Positions 1 to 7,785 of a stretch of 64,000 nt of DNA are shown piece after piece. The first letter of the stretch is position 1. Each line of letters opens with the position of its first letter. Origin of the DNA: Nitrospirillum amazonense (lineage in GTDB: Bacteria; Pseudomonadota; Alphaproteobacteria; Azospirillales; Azospirillaceae); the NCBI RefSeq assembly GCF_007828035.1, contig NZ_VITV01000003.1:124001-188000 (forward strand). The letters are read 5' to 3'. The notes beneath the pieces are model-generated. The model did no database searches and had not been told where the DNA came from. It saw only the letters and a list, made by a program, of their open reading frames with translations. A program made the translations under genes and the position numbers.

Positions 1-654
1 GGCCAGGGCGCCGATCACCATGTTGCTGGCCGACACGGTCAGCGGCTTGTGCCGGGCGAACAGCGGCTTCTGCACCACGGTGGTGATGGAGTTGCACAGG
101 GCGGCCCCCAGCACCAGCAGGGCGCCCCAGCCCAGCTGCAGTCCGGTGCCGCTGCCCACCGCCTCATTGAGGGCAATCAGGCCGATGCCGCTGAAGGACA
201 CGGCGGTGCCGATCCACCCCCAGCGGCCGAATCGCTCCCCCAGCAGGAAGGAGGCGAAGACGGCGGTGATGATGGGGTTGATGTTGATGATGAAGGCGGC
301 CGCACCGGAGGACACCGTGCGCTCCCCCATGTTCAGCAGCGCCGTGTACAGCGCCACGAACAGCAGGCCGCCGGTGGCGAAGCGCCACACCTCGCCCAGG
401 CGCGGCAGGGAAGGCCGGCTGATGAGCAGGTACAGGGCCGCCGGCACCGCCGCGATGGAGAACCGCGCCGCCCCCAGTTCCAGCGGACCGAAGGCCTTGA
501 GGCCGGCGCGGATGGCGGCGAAGGCCGAGGCCCAGATGACGATGGTGACCACAACGATGGCCAAGGTGCCCCCGTCCAGCCGGTTTCCCTTGGAGGGCGC
601 AAGGCCGACGGTTGCGGCGGAGTCACAGGTTGGGGCGAGCGGGGTGGTGGACAT
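1..654 (-). CDS. EamA/DMT-family transporter, truncated at window edge
   Basis: This is the first 218 residues of a drug/metabolite-transporter (EamA) protein; its 3' end lies beyond the left edge. Hydrophobic helices alternate with short loops, starting near residue 30 (motif VVTIVIWASAFAAIRAGL), followed by the conserved N-terminal EamA pattern (LGAARF, LLNMGERTVSSGAAAFI) and the start of the second EamA repeat. The family exports small metabolites across the inner membrane; the substrate cannot be read from sequence. The ATG at 654 gives the full N-terminal EamA repeat. It diverges from a LysR gene 93 bp away, so regulation by that LysR protein is likely but inferred. Confidence 0.85.
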   Translation of the reverse strand, partial: MSTTPLAPTCDSAATVGLAPSKGNRLDGGTLAIVVVTIVIWASAFAAIRAGLKAFGPLELGAARFSIAAVPAALYLLISRPSLPRLGEVWRFATGGLLFVALYTALLNMGERTVSSGAAAFIININPIITAVFASFLLGERFGRWGWIGTAVSFSGIGLIALNEAVGSGTGLQLGWGALLVLGAALCNSITTVVQKPLFARHKPLTVSASNMVIGALA

Positions 655-710
655 GGGCGCGAATCCGGGAGAGGAAGGTGGTACGACATCAGTACGCCCC
701 GGGCGCAGCT

Positions 711-721
711 GATTGACAATC
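711..721. promoter_or_regulatory. Palindrome between EamA and LysR genes
   Basis: A perfect GATTG-A-CAATC inverted repeat sits in the 93-bp divergent intergenic space. It has the T-N-A-rich dyad form of a LysR operator and overlaps a TTGACA hexamer at 713-718. Its role as the LysR binding site is inferred. Confidence 0.3.
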
Positions 722-747
722 GATGGAATCGGCAGCCAACTGTGAGC

Positions 748-1728
748 ATGGATCACAGCTCCCACCCCTTGCCGCCCTTGGACGCGCTGCGCGCGTTCGA
801 GGCCGCGGCCCGCACGGGCAGTTTCTCCGCCGCGGCGGAGTCCCTGAACGTTACCCATGGCGCCGTCAGCCGGCAGATTGCGAAGCTGGAGCAGTGGCTG
901 GGCCTGCGCCTGTTCCACCGCCAGGCGCGCGGCGTGGTGGTGACGCCGGACGGCCAGCGTCTGTTCCAACGCACCAGTGAGGCCTTCGCCCTCATCGCCG
1001 ATACCTCCAACCGTTGGACTGAACCGCGCGGCACGGCGGTGGTGCGGCTGACCTCGCTGCCCTCGATCTGCGGGCTGTGGCTCATGCCCCGGCTCGCAGA
1101 CCTGGAGGGTAGGGAGGCGGACCCCGGCGGCGCACTCCGAATCTTGCTGTCGGTGGACCACCGCGCGCTGGATTTGGCGGATGAGGGCATGGACCTGGCC
1201 ATCCGCTGTGGCTGGGGCGCCATGCCGGCCCGTGTTTCGCTGAAGCTGTTCGAGGAATGGTGCTATCCCCTGGCGGCCCCGGGCTTGGCGGCCCAGATCG
1301 GCGAAGGGGATCCCGAACGCCTGCTGGCATTCCCCTTGATCCACGACTCCGACGCGTCGGGCTGGCGCACGTGGTTCGCCGCCCATGGGCTGGATTACAA
1401 GCCGCGCCCGCAGGACCGGCGGTTCGAGGACTACAACCTGGTGCTGGACGCCTGCGTCTGCGGGTTGGGCATCGCTTTGGCCCGGCCGCCGCTGGTGCGG
1501 TCCAAGCTGCGCAGCGGCCGGGTGGTGCCGGTGGACCCGCGCACGGCACTGAACCCCACCAGCTATTGGCTGGACCGCCCGCCGGGACGCATGCGCAACG
1601 CCGCCGCGGAATTGGCGCGCCGTATCGCGGCGGAGGCCGAGGTGTCGGCGGAGGCGTTGGAGACGTTCCTCAATCCCGGGACACCGGAGGGGCATGGCAG
1701 GCCTTTCATACCCTGGACGGCGGCCTGA
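748..1728 (+). CDS. LysR-family transcriptional regulator (GcvA-like)
   Basis: A 326-aa LysR-type regulator. Residues ~8-66 form the winged helix-turn-helix (LDALRAFEAAARTGSFSAAA, then THGAVSRQIAKLE), and the rest is a LysR substrate-binding domain. The order 'PLDALRAFEAAARTGSFSAAA' is typical of the GcvA/AmpR-like branch. The ATG at 748 is chosen because it sits a few residues before the HTH; the frame is open further upstream but that part is not LysR-like. It diverges from the EamA exporter gene, the usual arrangement for a LysR protein controlling its neighbour. The inducer is unknown. Confidence 0.88.
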   Translation: MDHSSHPLPPLDALRAFEAAARTGSFSAAAESLNVTHGAVSRQIAKLEQWLGLRLFHRQARGVVVTPDGQRLFQRTSEAFALIADTSNRWTEPRGTAVVRLTSLPSICGLWLMPRLADLEGREADPGGALRILLSVDHRALDLADEGMDLAIRCGWGAMPARVSLKLFEEWCYPLAAPGLAAQIGEGDPERLLAFPLIHDSDASGWRTWFAAHGLDYKPRPQDRRFEDYNLVLDACVCGLGIALARPPLVRSKLRSGRVVPVDPRTALNPTSYWLDRPPGRMRNAAAELARRIAAEAEVSAEALETFLNPGTPEGHGRPFIPWTAA

Positions 1729-1785
1729 ATGCTGTCCGGATAGGCCAAAACCCCAGGCGCAGCCCACGTAAACCCGGGGCAACCT

Positions 1786-1827
1786 CCTGCAATGATGATT
1801 GACAGATTGATTGCAGGCGGTATGCAT
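1786..1827 (+). promoter_or_regulatory. Candidate fabD promoter overlapping an inverted repeat
   Basis: CCTGCAAT (1786-1793) and ATTGCAGG (1810-1817) are perfect 8-bp inverted arms with a 16-bp spacer. Inside the dyad lies TTGACA (1799-1804), and 16 bp further TATGCA (1821-1826), a plausible sigma-70 pair. A factor bound to the dyad would cover the -35 box, so this looks like a repressor-controlled promoter of the fab operon. The leader to the fabD ATG is about 100 nt. Confidence 0.45.
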
Positions 1828-1934
1828 GGCGCGACTTGCGGTGCCGGCATCAGGCTGCGGCGGGGTTTCCCACCGTGGCCCGTGTATGGGGCACAGGGCA
1901 TCGCACCGGAATTGAGCTTCCAGGGTATTCGCAC

Positions 1935-2873
1935 ATGATTCGCGCTTTCGTGTTTCCCGGCCAGGGCAGCCAGGCCGTGGGTATGGGCCGGGACTTGGCC
2001 GACGCCTTCGCCACCGCCCGCGACGTGTTCGGCGAGGTGGACGAGGCGCTGAAGCAGAAGCTGTCCGCCCTGATGTTCGAGGGCCCGCTGGACGAGCTGA
2101 CCCTGACCGAAAACGCCCAGCCGGCCTTGATGGCTGTGTCCGTGGCCGTGGCCCGGGTGCTGGAAAAGGACGGCGGGCTGGACCTGGCCAAGGCCGCCCG
2201 CTTCGTCGCCGGCCACTCGCTGGGTGAATACTCCGCCCTATGCGCCGCCGGGGCCCTGACCCTGGCCGACACCGCCCGCCTGCTGAAGCTGCGCGGGCAG
2301 AGCATGCAGCGCGCCGTGCCGGTGGGCGTGGGCGCCATGGCCGCCATCATCGGCGCCGATTTCGAGGCCGCCCGCGCGATCGCCCAGGATGCCGCGCAGG
2401 GTGAGGTCTGCACCGCCGCCAACGACAACGCCCCCGGCCAGGTGGTCATCAGCGGCCACAAGACGGCCGTGGAGCGCGCCATCGCCATCGCGGCCGAGCG
2501 CGGGTTCAAGCGCGCCGTGCTGCTGCCGGTGTCCGCCCCCTTCCATTGCCCGCTGATGCAGCCGGCGGCCGACGCCATGGCCGAGGCCCTGGCCGGCACC
2601 GCCATCCAGGCGCCGCGCGTGCCGCTGGTGGCCAACGTCATCGCCAGCACCGTCACCGACCCCGCCGAGATCCGCCGCCTGCTGGTGGAACAGGTCACCG
2701 GTTCCGTCCGCTGGCGCGAGAGCGTGCTGTTCATGAAGGAACAGGGCGTGGAGCAACTGGTGGAGCTGGGCGCCGGCAAGGTGCTGGCCGGCATGGCCAA
2801 GCGCATTGACAAGGACATGACGGCCGTGTCGCTGGGCCTGCCCGCCGACATCGAATCCTTCCTCAAGGCCTGA
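1935..2873 (+). CDS. fabD: Malonyl-CoA:ACP transacylase FabD
   Basis: The 312-aa protein transfers malonyl from coenzyme A to acyl carrier protein, the entry step of type II fatty-acid synthesis in the cytoplasm. The acyltransferase signature GHSLGEYSA holds the nucleophile Ser95, and His204 in the SAPFHCPLM motif completes the dyad. N-terminal FPGQGSQ is also typical. Length matches the family. The ATG at 1935 starts the conserved MIRAFVFPGQGSQ sequence; the frame is open upstream without homology. It is followed after 38 bp by fabG, then acpP and fabF. Confidence 0.97.
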   Translation: MIRAFVFPGQGSQAVGMGRDLADAFATARDVFGEVDEALKQKLSALMFEGPLDELTLTENAQPALMAVSVAVARVLEKDGGLDLAKAARFVAGHSLGEYSALCAAGALTLADTARLLKLRGQSMQRAVPVGVGAMAAIIGADFEAARAIAQDAAQGEVCTAANDNAPGQVVISGHKTAVERAIAIAAERGFKRAVLLPVSAPFHCPLMQPAADAMAEALAGTAIQAPRVPLVANVIASTVTDPAEIRRLLVEQVTGSVRWRESVLFMKEQGVEQLVELGAGKVLAGMAKRIDKDMTAVSLGLPADIESFLKA

Positions 2874-2911
2874 GCCTGAACCCCTCCTGAGAGAACGATA
2901 GGGACCATCCC

Positions 2912-3649
2912 ATGTTCGATTTGACCGGCAAGACCGCGCTCGTCACCGGCGCCTCGGGCGGCATCGGCGCCGCCATCGCCCGCACCCTGCACCAGGCCGG
3001 CGCCACCGTCGCCCTGTCCGGCACCAAGGTCGAGGCCCTGGAGGCCCTGGCCGCCGAGCTGGGCGATCGCGCTGTGGTCGTGCCCGCCAATCTGTCCGAT
3101 CCGGAGGCCGTTGAGGCCCTGGCCAAGGACGCGGAGGCCAAGCTGGGCCATGTGGACATCCTGGTGAACAACGCCGGCCTGACCCGCGACGGCCTGATCC
3201 TGCGCATGAAGGATGAGGACTGGGCGTCGGTCATCGACGTGAACCTGACCGCAGCCTTCCGCCTGTCGCGCGCGCTGGTGAAGGGCATGATGAAGCGCCG
3301 CTGGGGCCGCATCATCGGCATCACCTCCATCGTCGGTGTCACCGGCAACCCCGGCCAGGTCAACTATGCGGCCAGCAAGGCCGGCATGATCGGCATGACC
3401 AAGGCCCTGGCCGCCGAGGTCGCCTCGCGCAACATCACCGCCAACTGCGTGGCGCCCGGCTTCATCGCCACCGCGATGACCGATGTGCTGCCCGACGCGC
3501 AGAAGGAAAAGCTGACCGCCGGCGTGCCGGCCGGTCGCCTGGGCACGCCGGACGAGATCGCGTCCGCCGTGCTCTACCTGGCCTCCACCGAGGCCGGCTA
3601 CGTCACCGGCCAGACGCTGCACGTCAACGGCGGCATGGCCATGATCTGA
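2912..3649 (+). CDS. fabG: 3-oxoacyl-[ACP] reductase FabG
   Basis: A 245-aa short-chain dehydrogenase that reduces 3-ketoacyl-ACP with NADPH. The Rossmann motif TGASGGIG is at residues 12-19, NNAG at 86-89, and the catalytic triad Ser139, Tyr152, Lys156 (YAASK) is complete. The end (GYVTGQTLHVNGGMAMI) is the classic FabG C-terminus. Position between fabD and acpP supports FabG rather than a generic SDR. Likely co-transcribed with fabD; a 242-bp gap with a palindrome separates it from acpP. Confidence 0.96.
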   Translation: MFDLTGKTALVTGASGGIGAAIARTLHQAGATVALSGTKVEALEALAAELGDRAVVVPANLSDPEAVEALAKDAEAKLGHVDILVNNAGLTRDGLILRMKDEDWASVIDVNLTAAFRLSRALVKGMMKRRWGRIIGITSIVGVTGNPGQVNYAASKAGMIGMTKALAAEVASRNITANCVAPGFIATAMTDVLPDAQKEKLTAGVPAGRLGTPDEIASAVLYLASTEAGYVTGQTLHVNGGMAMI

Positions 3650-3746
3650 TCGGGTTCCCGTGGGGCTTGGGGGCTTGTCCTTTCGCGGGATGCCCCTAAG
3701 TATCGGCGGGGCCCAGCCTTAACAAGGTGTCCCAGTGCCTGCGGGC

Positions 3747-3767
3747 GCTAGGCAAGATGCGCCTAGC
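3747..3767. promoter_or_regulatory. Palindrome upstream of acpP
   Basis: GCTAGGC and GCCTAGC form a perfect 7-bp inverted repeat around a 7-nt spacer in the fabG-acpP gap. No T-run follows, so it is not a standard terminator. It could be an operator or a leader hairpin for the highly expressed acpP. Function is inferred. Confidence 0.35.
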
Positions 3768-3891
3768 TGTGGTATCTGACGGCACTTTTCCAAAGGATGG
3801 GCGCTCGAATTCGTCCTGCCGGACGTGCCCACGCCGATCAGAACAAGTCAGTCAAACAACCCCAACTTTGAAATTCGGGAAGGTATAGGAA

Positions 3892-4128
3892 ATGAGCGAC
3901 ATCGCCGAACGGGTGAAGAAGATCGTCGTCGAGCACCTGGGTGTGGAAGAGGGCAAGGTCACCGACACCGCCAGCTTCATCGACGATCTGGGTGCCGACA
4001 GCCTCGACACCGTTGAACTCGTCATGGCCTTCGAGGAAGAGTTCGGGATCGAGATCCCGGACGATGCGGCGGAGAAGATCCTGACCGTGAAGGACGCCAT
4101 CGACTTCATTTCCAGCAAGCAGGGCTGA
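3892..4128 (+). CDS. acpP: Acyl carrier protein AcpP
   Basis: A 78-aa acidic protein carrying growing acyl chains on a 4'-phosphopantetheine arm. The attachment motif GADSLDTVE has Ser37. It begins [20 protein letters not shown] and ends with the helix IDFISSKQG, as in alphaproteobacterial AcpP. Length is standard. It sits alone between two 180-240 bp gaps that each hold a hairpin, which would allow expression higher than that of its neighbours. Confidence 0.98.
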   Translation: MSDIAERVKKIVVEHLGVEEGKVTDTASFIDDLGADSLDTVELVMAFEEEFGIEIPDDAAEKILTVKDAIDFISSKQG

Positions 4129-4146
4129 CCCCCTACTTTCCCGGGC

Positions 4147-4190
4147 TTCAGACGCCGCGCCGCCGATACCGCGCTGGCGTGGCGTCTGGA
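4147..4190 (+). terminator. Strong hairpin between acpP and fabF (attenuator-like)
   Basis: Arms 4147-4161 and 4176-4190 pair over 15 bp with two G-U wobbles, around a 14-nt loop. There is no U-tract, so it is not a complete intrinsic terminator. A 3' stem after acpP could protect its mRNA or reduce read-through into fabF, giving the usual excess of AcpP over FabF. Confidence 0.4.
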
Positions 4191-4307
4191 ACCGGAAAAG
4201 CCCTTGCTGGTTTTTGTGGGGCCTAGGCGAACACCGGATATTCGGGATTCTCCTCGAGTCCGATTCCAGGCCCAACTTTCTTCTGGAACTAGGTACAGGT
4301 CTGACCC

Positions 4308-5579
4308 ATGCGTCGCGTCGTCATCACCGGTCTCGGGTTGGTTACCCCTCTGGGAACGGGCGTTGAGCACTCGTGGAAACAGCTGCTCGACGGCAAGTCG
4401 GGTATCCGCGCCATCGACACCTTCGACGTGTCCGACCTGCCGGCCAAGATCGGCGGCATGGTTCCCCGGGGCGACGGCACCAACGGCACCTTCAACCCCG
4501 ATCTGACGGTCCCGACCAAGGACCAGAAGAAGATGGACGACTTCATCATCTACGGCGTCGCCGCGGCGGCCGAGGCGGTGAAGGACAGCGGTTGGGAGCC
4601 GCAGACCGAAGAGGATCGTGAGCGCACCGGCGTCATGATCGGCTCCGGCATCGGCGGCCTGTCCTCCATTTACGAAACATCGCTGCTGCTGGCCGAAAAG
4701 GGCCCGCGCCGCATCTCCCCCTTCTTCATCCCGTCGGCCCTGATCAACCTGGTCTCCGGCCACGTGTCGATCATCCATGGCTTCAAGGGCCCGAACCATT
4801 CGGCCGTCACCGCCTGCTCCACCGGTGCGCACGCCATTGGCGACGCCGCCCGCCTGATCATGTGGGATGACTGCGACGTGATGGTCGCCGGCGGCGCCGA
4901 GGCCGCGATCAACCGCCTGGGCGTGGCCGGCTTCGCCGCCGCCCGCGCGCTGTCCACCGGCTTCAACGAGACGCCGGAGAGGGCCTCGCGCCCCTACGAC
5001 AAGGACCGTGACGGCTTCGTCATGGGCGAAGGCGCCGGCGTCGTCGTCCTGGAGGAGCTGGAGCACGCCAAGGCCCGTGGCGCCAAGATTTACGCCGAGG
5101 TCGTGGGCTACGGCCTGTCGGGCGACGCGCACCACATCACCGCCCCGGCGGATGACGGCAACGGCGGCTACCGCTCCATGGCCATGGCGCTGAAGCGCGC
5201 CGGCATGACCCCGGCGGACATCGACTACGTCAACGCCCACGGTACGTCCACCCCCCTGGGCGACCTGATCGAGCTGGGCGCCGTGAAGCGCCTGTTTGGC
5301 GACGACCTCAGCGGCGCCTCCATGTCCTCCACCAAGTCGGCCACCGGCCACCTGCTGGGGGCGGCTGGCGCCATTGAGGCGATTTTCTCCGTGCTCGCCA
5401 TCCGCGACCAGCAAGTGCCGCCCACGCTGAACCTGGACAACCCGTCCGACGAGTGCGCTGGTGTCGATCTGGTGCCGCATAAGTCCAAGAAGCGCCGCGT
5501 GCGCGCCGCCCTGTCGAACTCCTTCGGGTTCGGCGGCACCAACGCCTCGCTGATCGTCAAGGAATACACCGGCTCGTGA
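4308..5579 (+). CDS. fabF: 3-oxoacyl-ACP synthase II FabF
   Basis: The 423-aa condensing enzyme elongates acyl-ACP with malonyl-ACP. The Cys-His-His triad is complete: Cys170 in TACSTG, His311 in NAHGTSTP, His348 in TGHLLGA; the C-terminal GFGGTNASL motif is present. Length is normal for FabF (KAS II). The last bases overlap the GTG start of mltG by 4 nt, showing translational coupling, an arrangement seen in many alphaproteobacteria. Confidence 0.97.
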   Translation: MRRVVITGLGLVTPLGTGVEHSWKQLLDGKSGIRAIDTFDVSDLPAKIGGMVPRGDGTNGTFNPDLTVPTKDQKKMDDFIIYGVAAAAEAVKDSGWEPQTEEDRERTGVMIGSGIGGLSSIYETSLLLAEKGPRRISPFFIPSALINLVSGHVSIIHGFKGPNHSAVTACSTGAHAIGDAARLIMWDDCDVMVAGGAEAAINRLGVAGFAAARALSTGFNETPERASRPYDKDRDGFVMGEGAGVVVLEELEHAKARGAKIYAEVVGYGLSGDAHHITAPADDGNGGYRSMAMALKRAGMTPADIDYVNAHGTSTPLGDLIELGAVKRLFGDDLSGASMSSTKSATGHLLGAAGAIEAIFSVLAIRDQQVPPTLNLDNPSDECAGVDLVPHKSKKRRVRAALSNSFGFGGTNASLIVKEYTGS

Positions 5580-6613
5580 CCGACAAGGTTCCGGCCCCGG
5601 GACCCAAGTCCCGGCCTGCATCTTCCCTGGGCCGCCGTCTGTTTCAGGCGGCGGCCCTGGTCGTTCTGGTGTCGGCCGCGCTGGCCTGGGTCGGCTATCA
5701 CCGCTATGTCGATCCCGGCCCACTGACGCAGGATCGCGTCGTCGTCGTGTCCTCGCGCGGCGGCTTGCAGGCAATGGGGCAAACGCTGGCGGAGGCCGGC
5801 GTCGTGCGTGGCGACATCGACTTCGTCGCGGCCGTGCGCGTCAGCAGCGTGCTGGGCGTGGGCAGTCAGGTGCTGAAGCCCGGCGAATACGCCTTCCCGG
5901 CCCATGTCTCGCTGAAGGACACGGTTGCCCTGCTGCGCAGCGGCAAGACCGTGGTGCATCGCCTGACCATACCCGAGGGCCTGACCTCCGCCCAGATCGT
6001 GGCGCTGATCGAGGCGGAACCCGCCCTTTCCGGCACCGTCACGGAAAAGCCGGCGGAGGGCAGCCTGCTGCCCGAAACCTATTTCTTCGGGCTGAACTAC
6101 GGTCGCGCACAGATGGTGGAGCGCATGCAGGCCGCGATGCGCAAGGCGGTGGATGAGATCTGGACCGGCCGCGCGGCGGGTGTCGCCCTGAAGTCGCCGG
6201 AGGAGATGGTCACCATGGCCTCGCTGGTGGAGAAGGAGACGGGCGTGCCGGCTGAGCGGCCGCACATTGCCGCCGTGTTCTACAACCGCCTAAGGCTGGG
6301 CATGCGCCTACAGTCCGACCCCACGGTCATCTACATCCTGACCAATGGCGCCGGGCCCCTGGGCCGGACGCTGACTCACGCCGACCTGGCGGTGGCGTCA
6401 CCCTACAACACCTATGCCGTGACCGGCCTGCCGCCCGGCCCCATCGCCAACCCGGGCCGTGAGGCCCTGCGCGCCGTGGCCAACCCGATGACCAGCGACG
6501 ACCTCTATTTCGTCGCCAATGGCAGCGGTGGCCACGCCTTCGCCGCATCCCTGGCCGAGCACAACCGCAACGTCGACAAATGGCGCGACCTGCGGGAAAA
6601 GGCGCAGCGGTAG
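5576..6613 (+). CDS. mltG: Endolytic murein transglycosylase MltG (YceG)
   Basis: A 345-aa inner-membrane-anchored lytic transglycosylase that cuts nascent glycan strands in the periplasm. One membrane segment is at residues ~22-41. The YceG catalytic block lies at ~213-260: LVEKETG (217-223, with the catalytic Glu in EKE), then FYNRLRLGMRLQSDPTVIY and later SPYNTY and GLPPGPIANPG. The GTG start at 5576 overlaps the fabF stop (GTGA). It converges with the HPP-CBS gene, only 3 bp away. Confidence 0.94.
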   Translation: MTDKVPAPGPKSRPASSLGRRLFQAAALVVLVSAALAWVGYHRYVDPGPLTQDRVVVVSSRGGLQAMGQTLAEAGVVRGDIDFVAAVRVSSVLGVGSQVLKPGEYAFPAHVSLKDTVALLRSGKTVVHRLTIPEGLTSAQIVALIEAEPALSGTVTEKPAEGSLLPETYFFGLNYGRAQMVERMQAAMRKAVDEIWTGRAAGVALKSPEEMVTMASLVEKETGVPAERPHIAAVFYNRLRLGMRLQSDPTVIYILTNGAGPLGRTLTHADLAVASPYNTYAVTGLPPGPIANPGREALRAVANPMTSDDLYFVANGSGGHAFAASLAEHNRNVDKWRDLREKAQR

Positions 6614-6616
6614 GGG

Positions 6617-7675
6617 TTATCCGGCCAGCGCGATGGCCTCGTTGCCGTAGAGCGCCGACAGCAGATCGGCGGTGGTGACCATGCCCACCAGACGGCCGGT
6701 CTCGTCCACCACCATGGCTTCGTGTGCGCCGGTGGTCATGGCGGGCAGGATGTTGACCACGGGCGTGGTGGCCAGGGCCGTCACGGCCGGTTGTACCAGG
6801 TGGCGGATGCCCTGGCGGCCGGGGACGGTGGCCGGCAAGGGCGGGATGACGCCGAGCAGGCGCCCGCCCTCATCGGTCACCGGTACGCTGCGCAGGTGAT
6901 AGTCGGCCATCAGGCCGCGTACCGTCGCCACCGTGTCCTCCGGCCCCACCGCCACCGGCACATGGGATCGGATGGCGCCGCAGCGGATGTCGCCATGCCG
7001 GCGCTGGTAGGCCCGGGCCTCCACCTGGCGGAATACGGCGTCCAGGTCGTCGCGGTCCACGTCCAGCTGCTCACCATAATGGGCCAGCACTTGGTCCAAA
7101 TCCTCGATGGTGTAGCCGGCACTGTTGCGGGCGACCTGCGGCTGGGCCGGCGCCACGTGGGGATAGCGATGGCGGGTGAGGTTGTTGAAGGCCAGCCCCA
7201 CGGCGATGAGGAGGAGCGTGTTCACGGCCACGGGTGCGGCGACGAAGCCGAAGCCCGCTGCGTGGATGGCCGGGCCGCCCAGTACGGCGGTCAATGCCAC
7301 GGCGCCGCCGGGCGGGTGCAGGCAGCGCAAGCAGGACATGGCCAGGATGGCTAGGGCCACGGCGCCGGCGCCGGCCAGCACCGGGTCGGGGATCAGTCTG
7401 GCGCACAGCACCCCCGCCAAGCCCGACACCACGTTGCCGCCGAACACTGCCCAGGGCTGAGCCAGAGGCGTGGCGGGGGCCGCAAACACCAGCACGCTGG
7501 AGGCGCCGATGGGAGCGACTAGATAGGGCAGGCCGGCCGCGTTCCCGCCCAGCCACCAGCGGCTGACCAGCGTGGTCAGCAGGATGCCCAGCAGGGCGCC
7601 GATGAAGATGCGTGCCCGACCCAACGCCGGCAGCGCCGGCTGGACGGGGCGGAAGGAACGCAGGTAGGGATGCAT
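6617..7675 (-). CDS. HPP-family membrane protein with two CBS domains
   Basis: A 352-aa protein. The N-terminal half (to ~175) is an HPP domain with about four to five membrane helices and the name-giving motif CLHPPGGAVAL. Residues ~225-345 hold a tandem CBS pair (Bateman module: EDTVATVRGLMADYHLRSVP; AMVVDETGRLVGMVTTADLL), which usually senses adenine nucleotides. HPP proteins of plants and cyanobacteria have been linked to nitrite transport; whether this holds here is inference. The promoter carries an NsrR-like operator, consistent with nitrogen-oxide control. Start: ATG at 7675 behind a purine-rich GGAGGG-type stretch. Confidence 0.85.
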   Translation of the reverse strand: MHPYLRSFRPVQPALPALGRARIFIGALLGILLTTLVSRWWLGGNAAGLPYLVAPIGASSVLVFAAPATPLAQPWAVFGGNVVSGLAGVLCARLIPDPVLAGAGAVALAILAMSCLRCLHPPGGAVALTAVLGGPAIHAAGFGFVAAPVAVNTLLLIAVGLAFNNLTRHRYPHVAPAQPQVARNSAGYTIEDLDQVLAHYGEQLDVDRDDLDAVFRQVEARAYQRRHGDIRCGAIRSHVPVAVGPEDTVATVRGLMADYHLRSVPVTDEGGRLLGVIPPLPATVPGRQGIRHLVQPAVTALATTPVVNILPAMTTGAHEAMVVDETGRLVGMVTTADLLSALYGNEAIALAG

Positions 7676-7700
7676 GGAGGGACCGGAACGAAAGACGCGA

Positions 7701-7727
7701 ATAAGATGCGTTAATTATTCATCTTAT
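7701..7727 (-). promoter_or_regulatory. NsrR-like operator upstream of HPP-CBS gene
   Basis: ATAAGATG and CATCTTAT are perfect 8-bp inverted arms around an 11-bp AT-rich spacer, 26 bp before the start codon. The core AAGATG-N11-CATCTT has the length, half-sites and spacing of the proteobacterial NsrR consensus (AAGATG-Y-ATTT-N-AAAT-R-CATCTT as I recall it). NsrR is a nitric-oxide-sensing Rrf2 repressor. The AT-rich island stands out in the GC-rich background and overlaps the likely -10 region. Confidence 0.6.
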
Positions 7728-7785
7728 GAGCCGTCTGTAACACGCCCCAGTCCTGTTGTGAATGCCGCCTTTACCCGGCCGTGCC

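Noticed and set aside
3852-5774. 640-codon frame on the minus strand opposite acpP-fabF
   Set aside because: It is fully antisense to acpP, fabF and mltG. The Gly/Arg/His-rich composition is the usual mirror of high-GC coding DNA.
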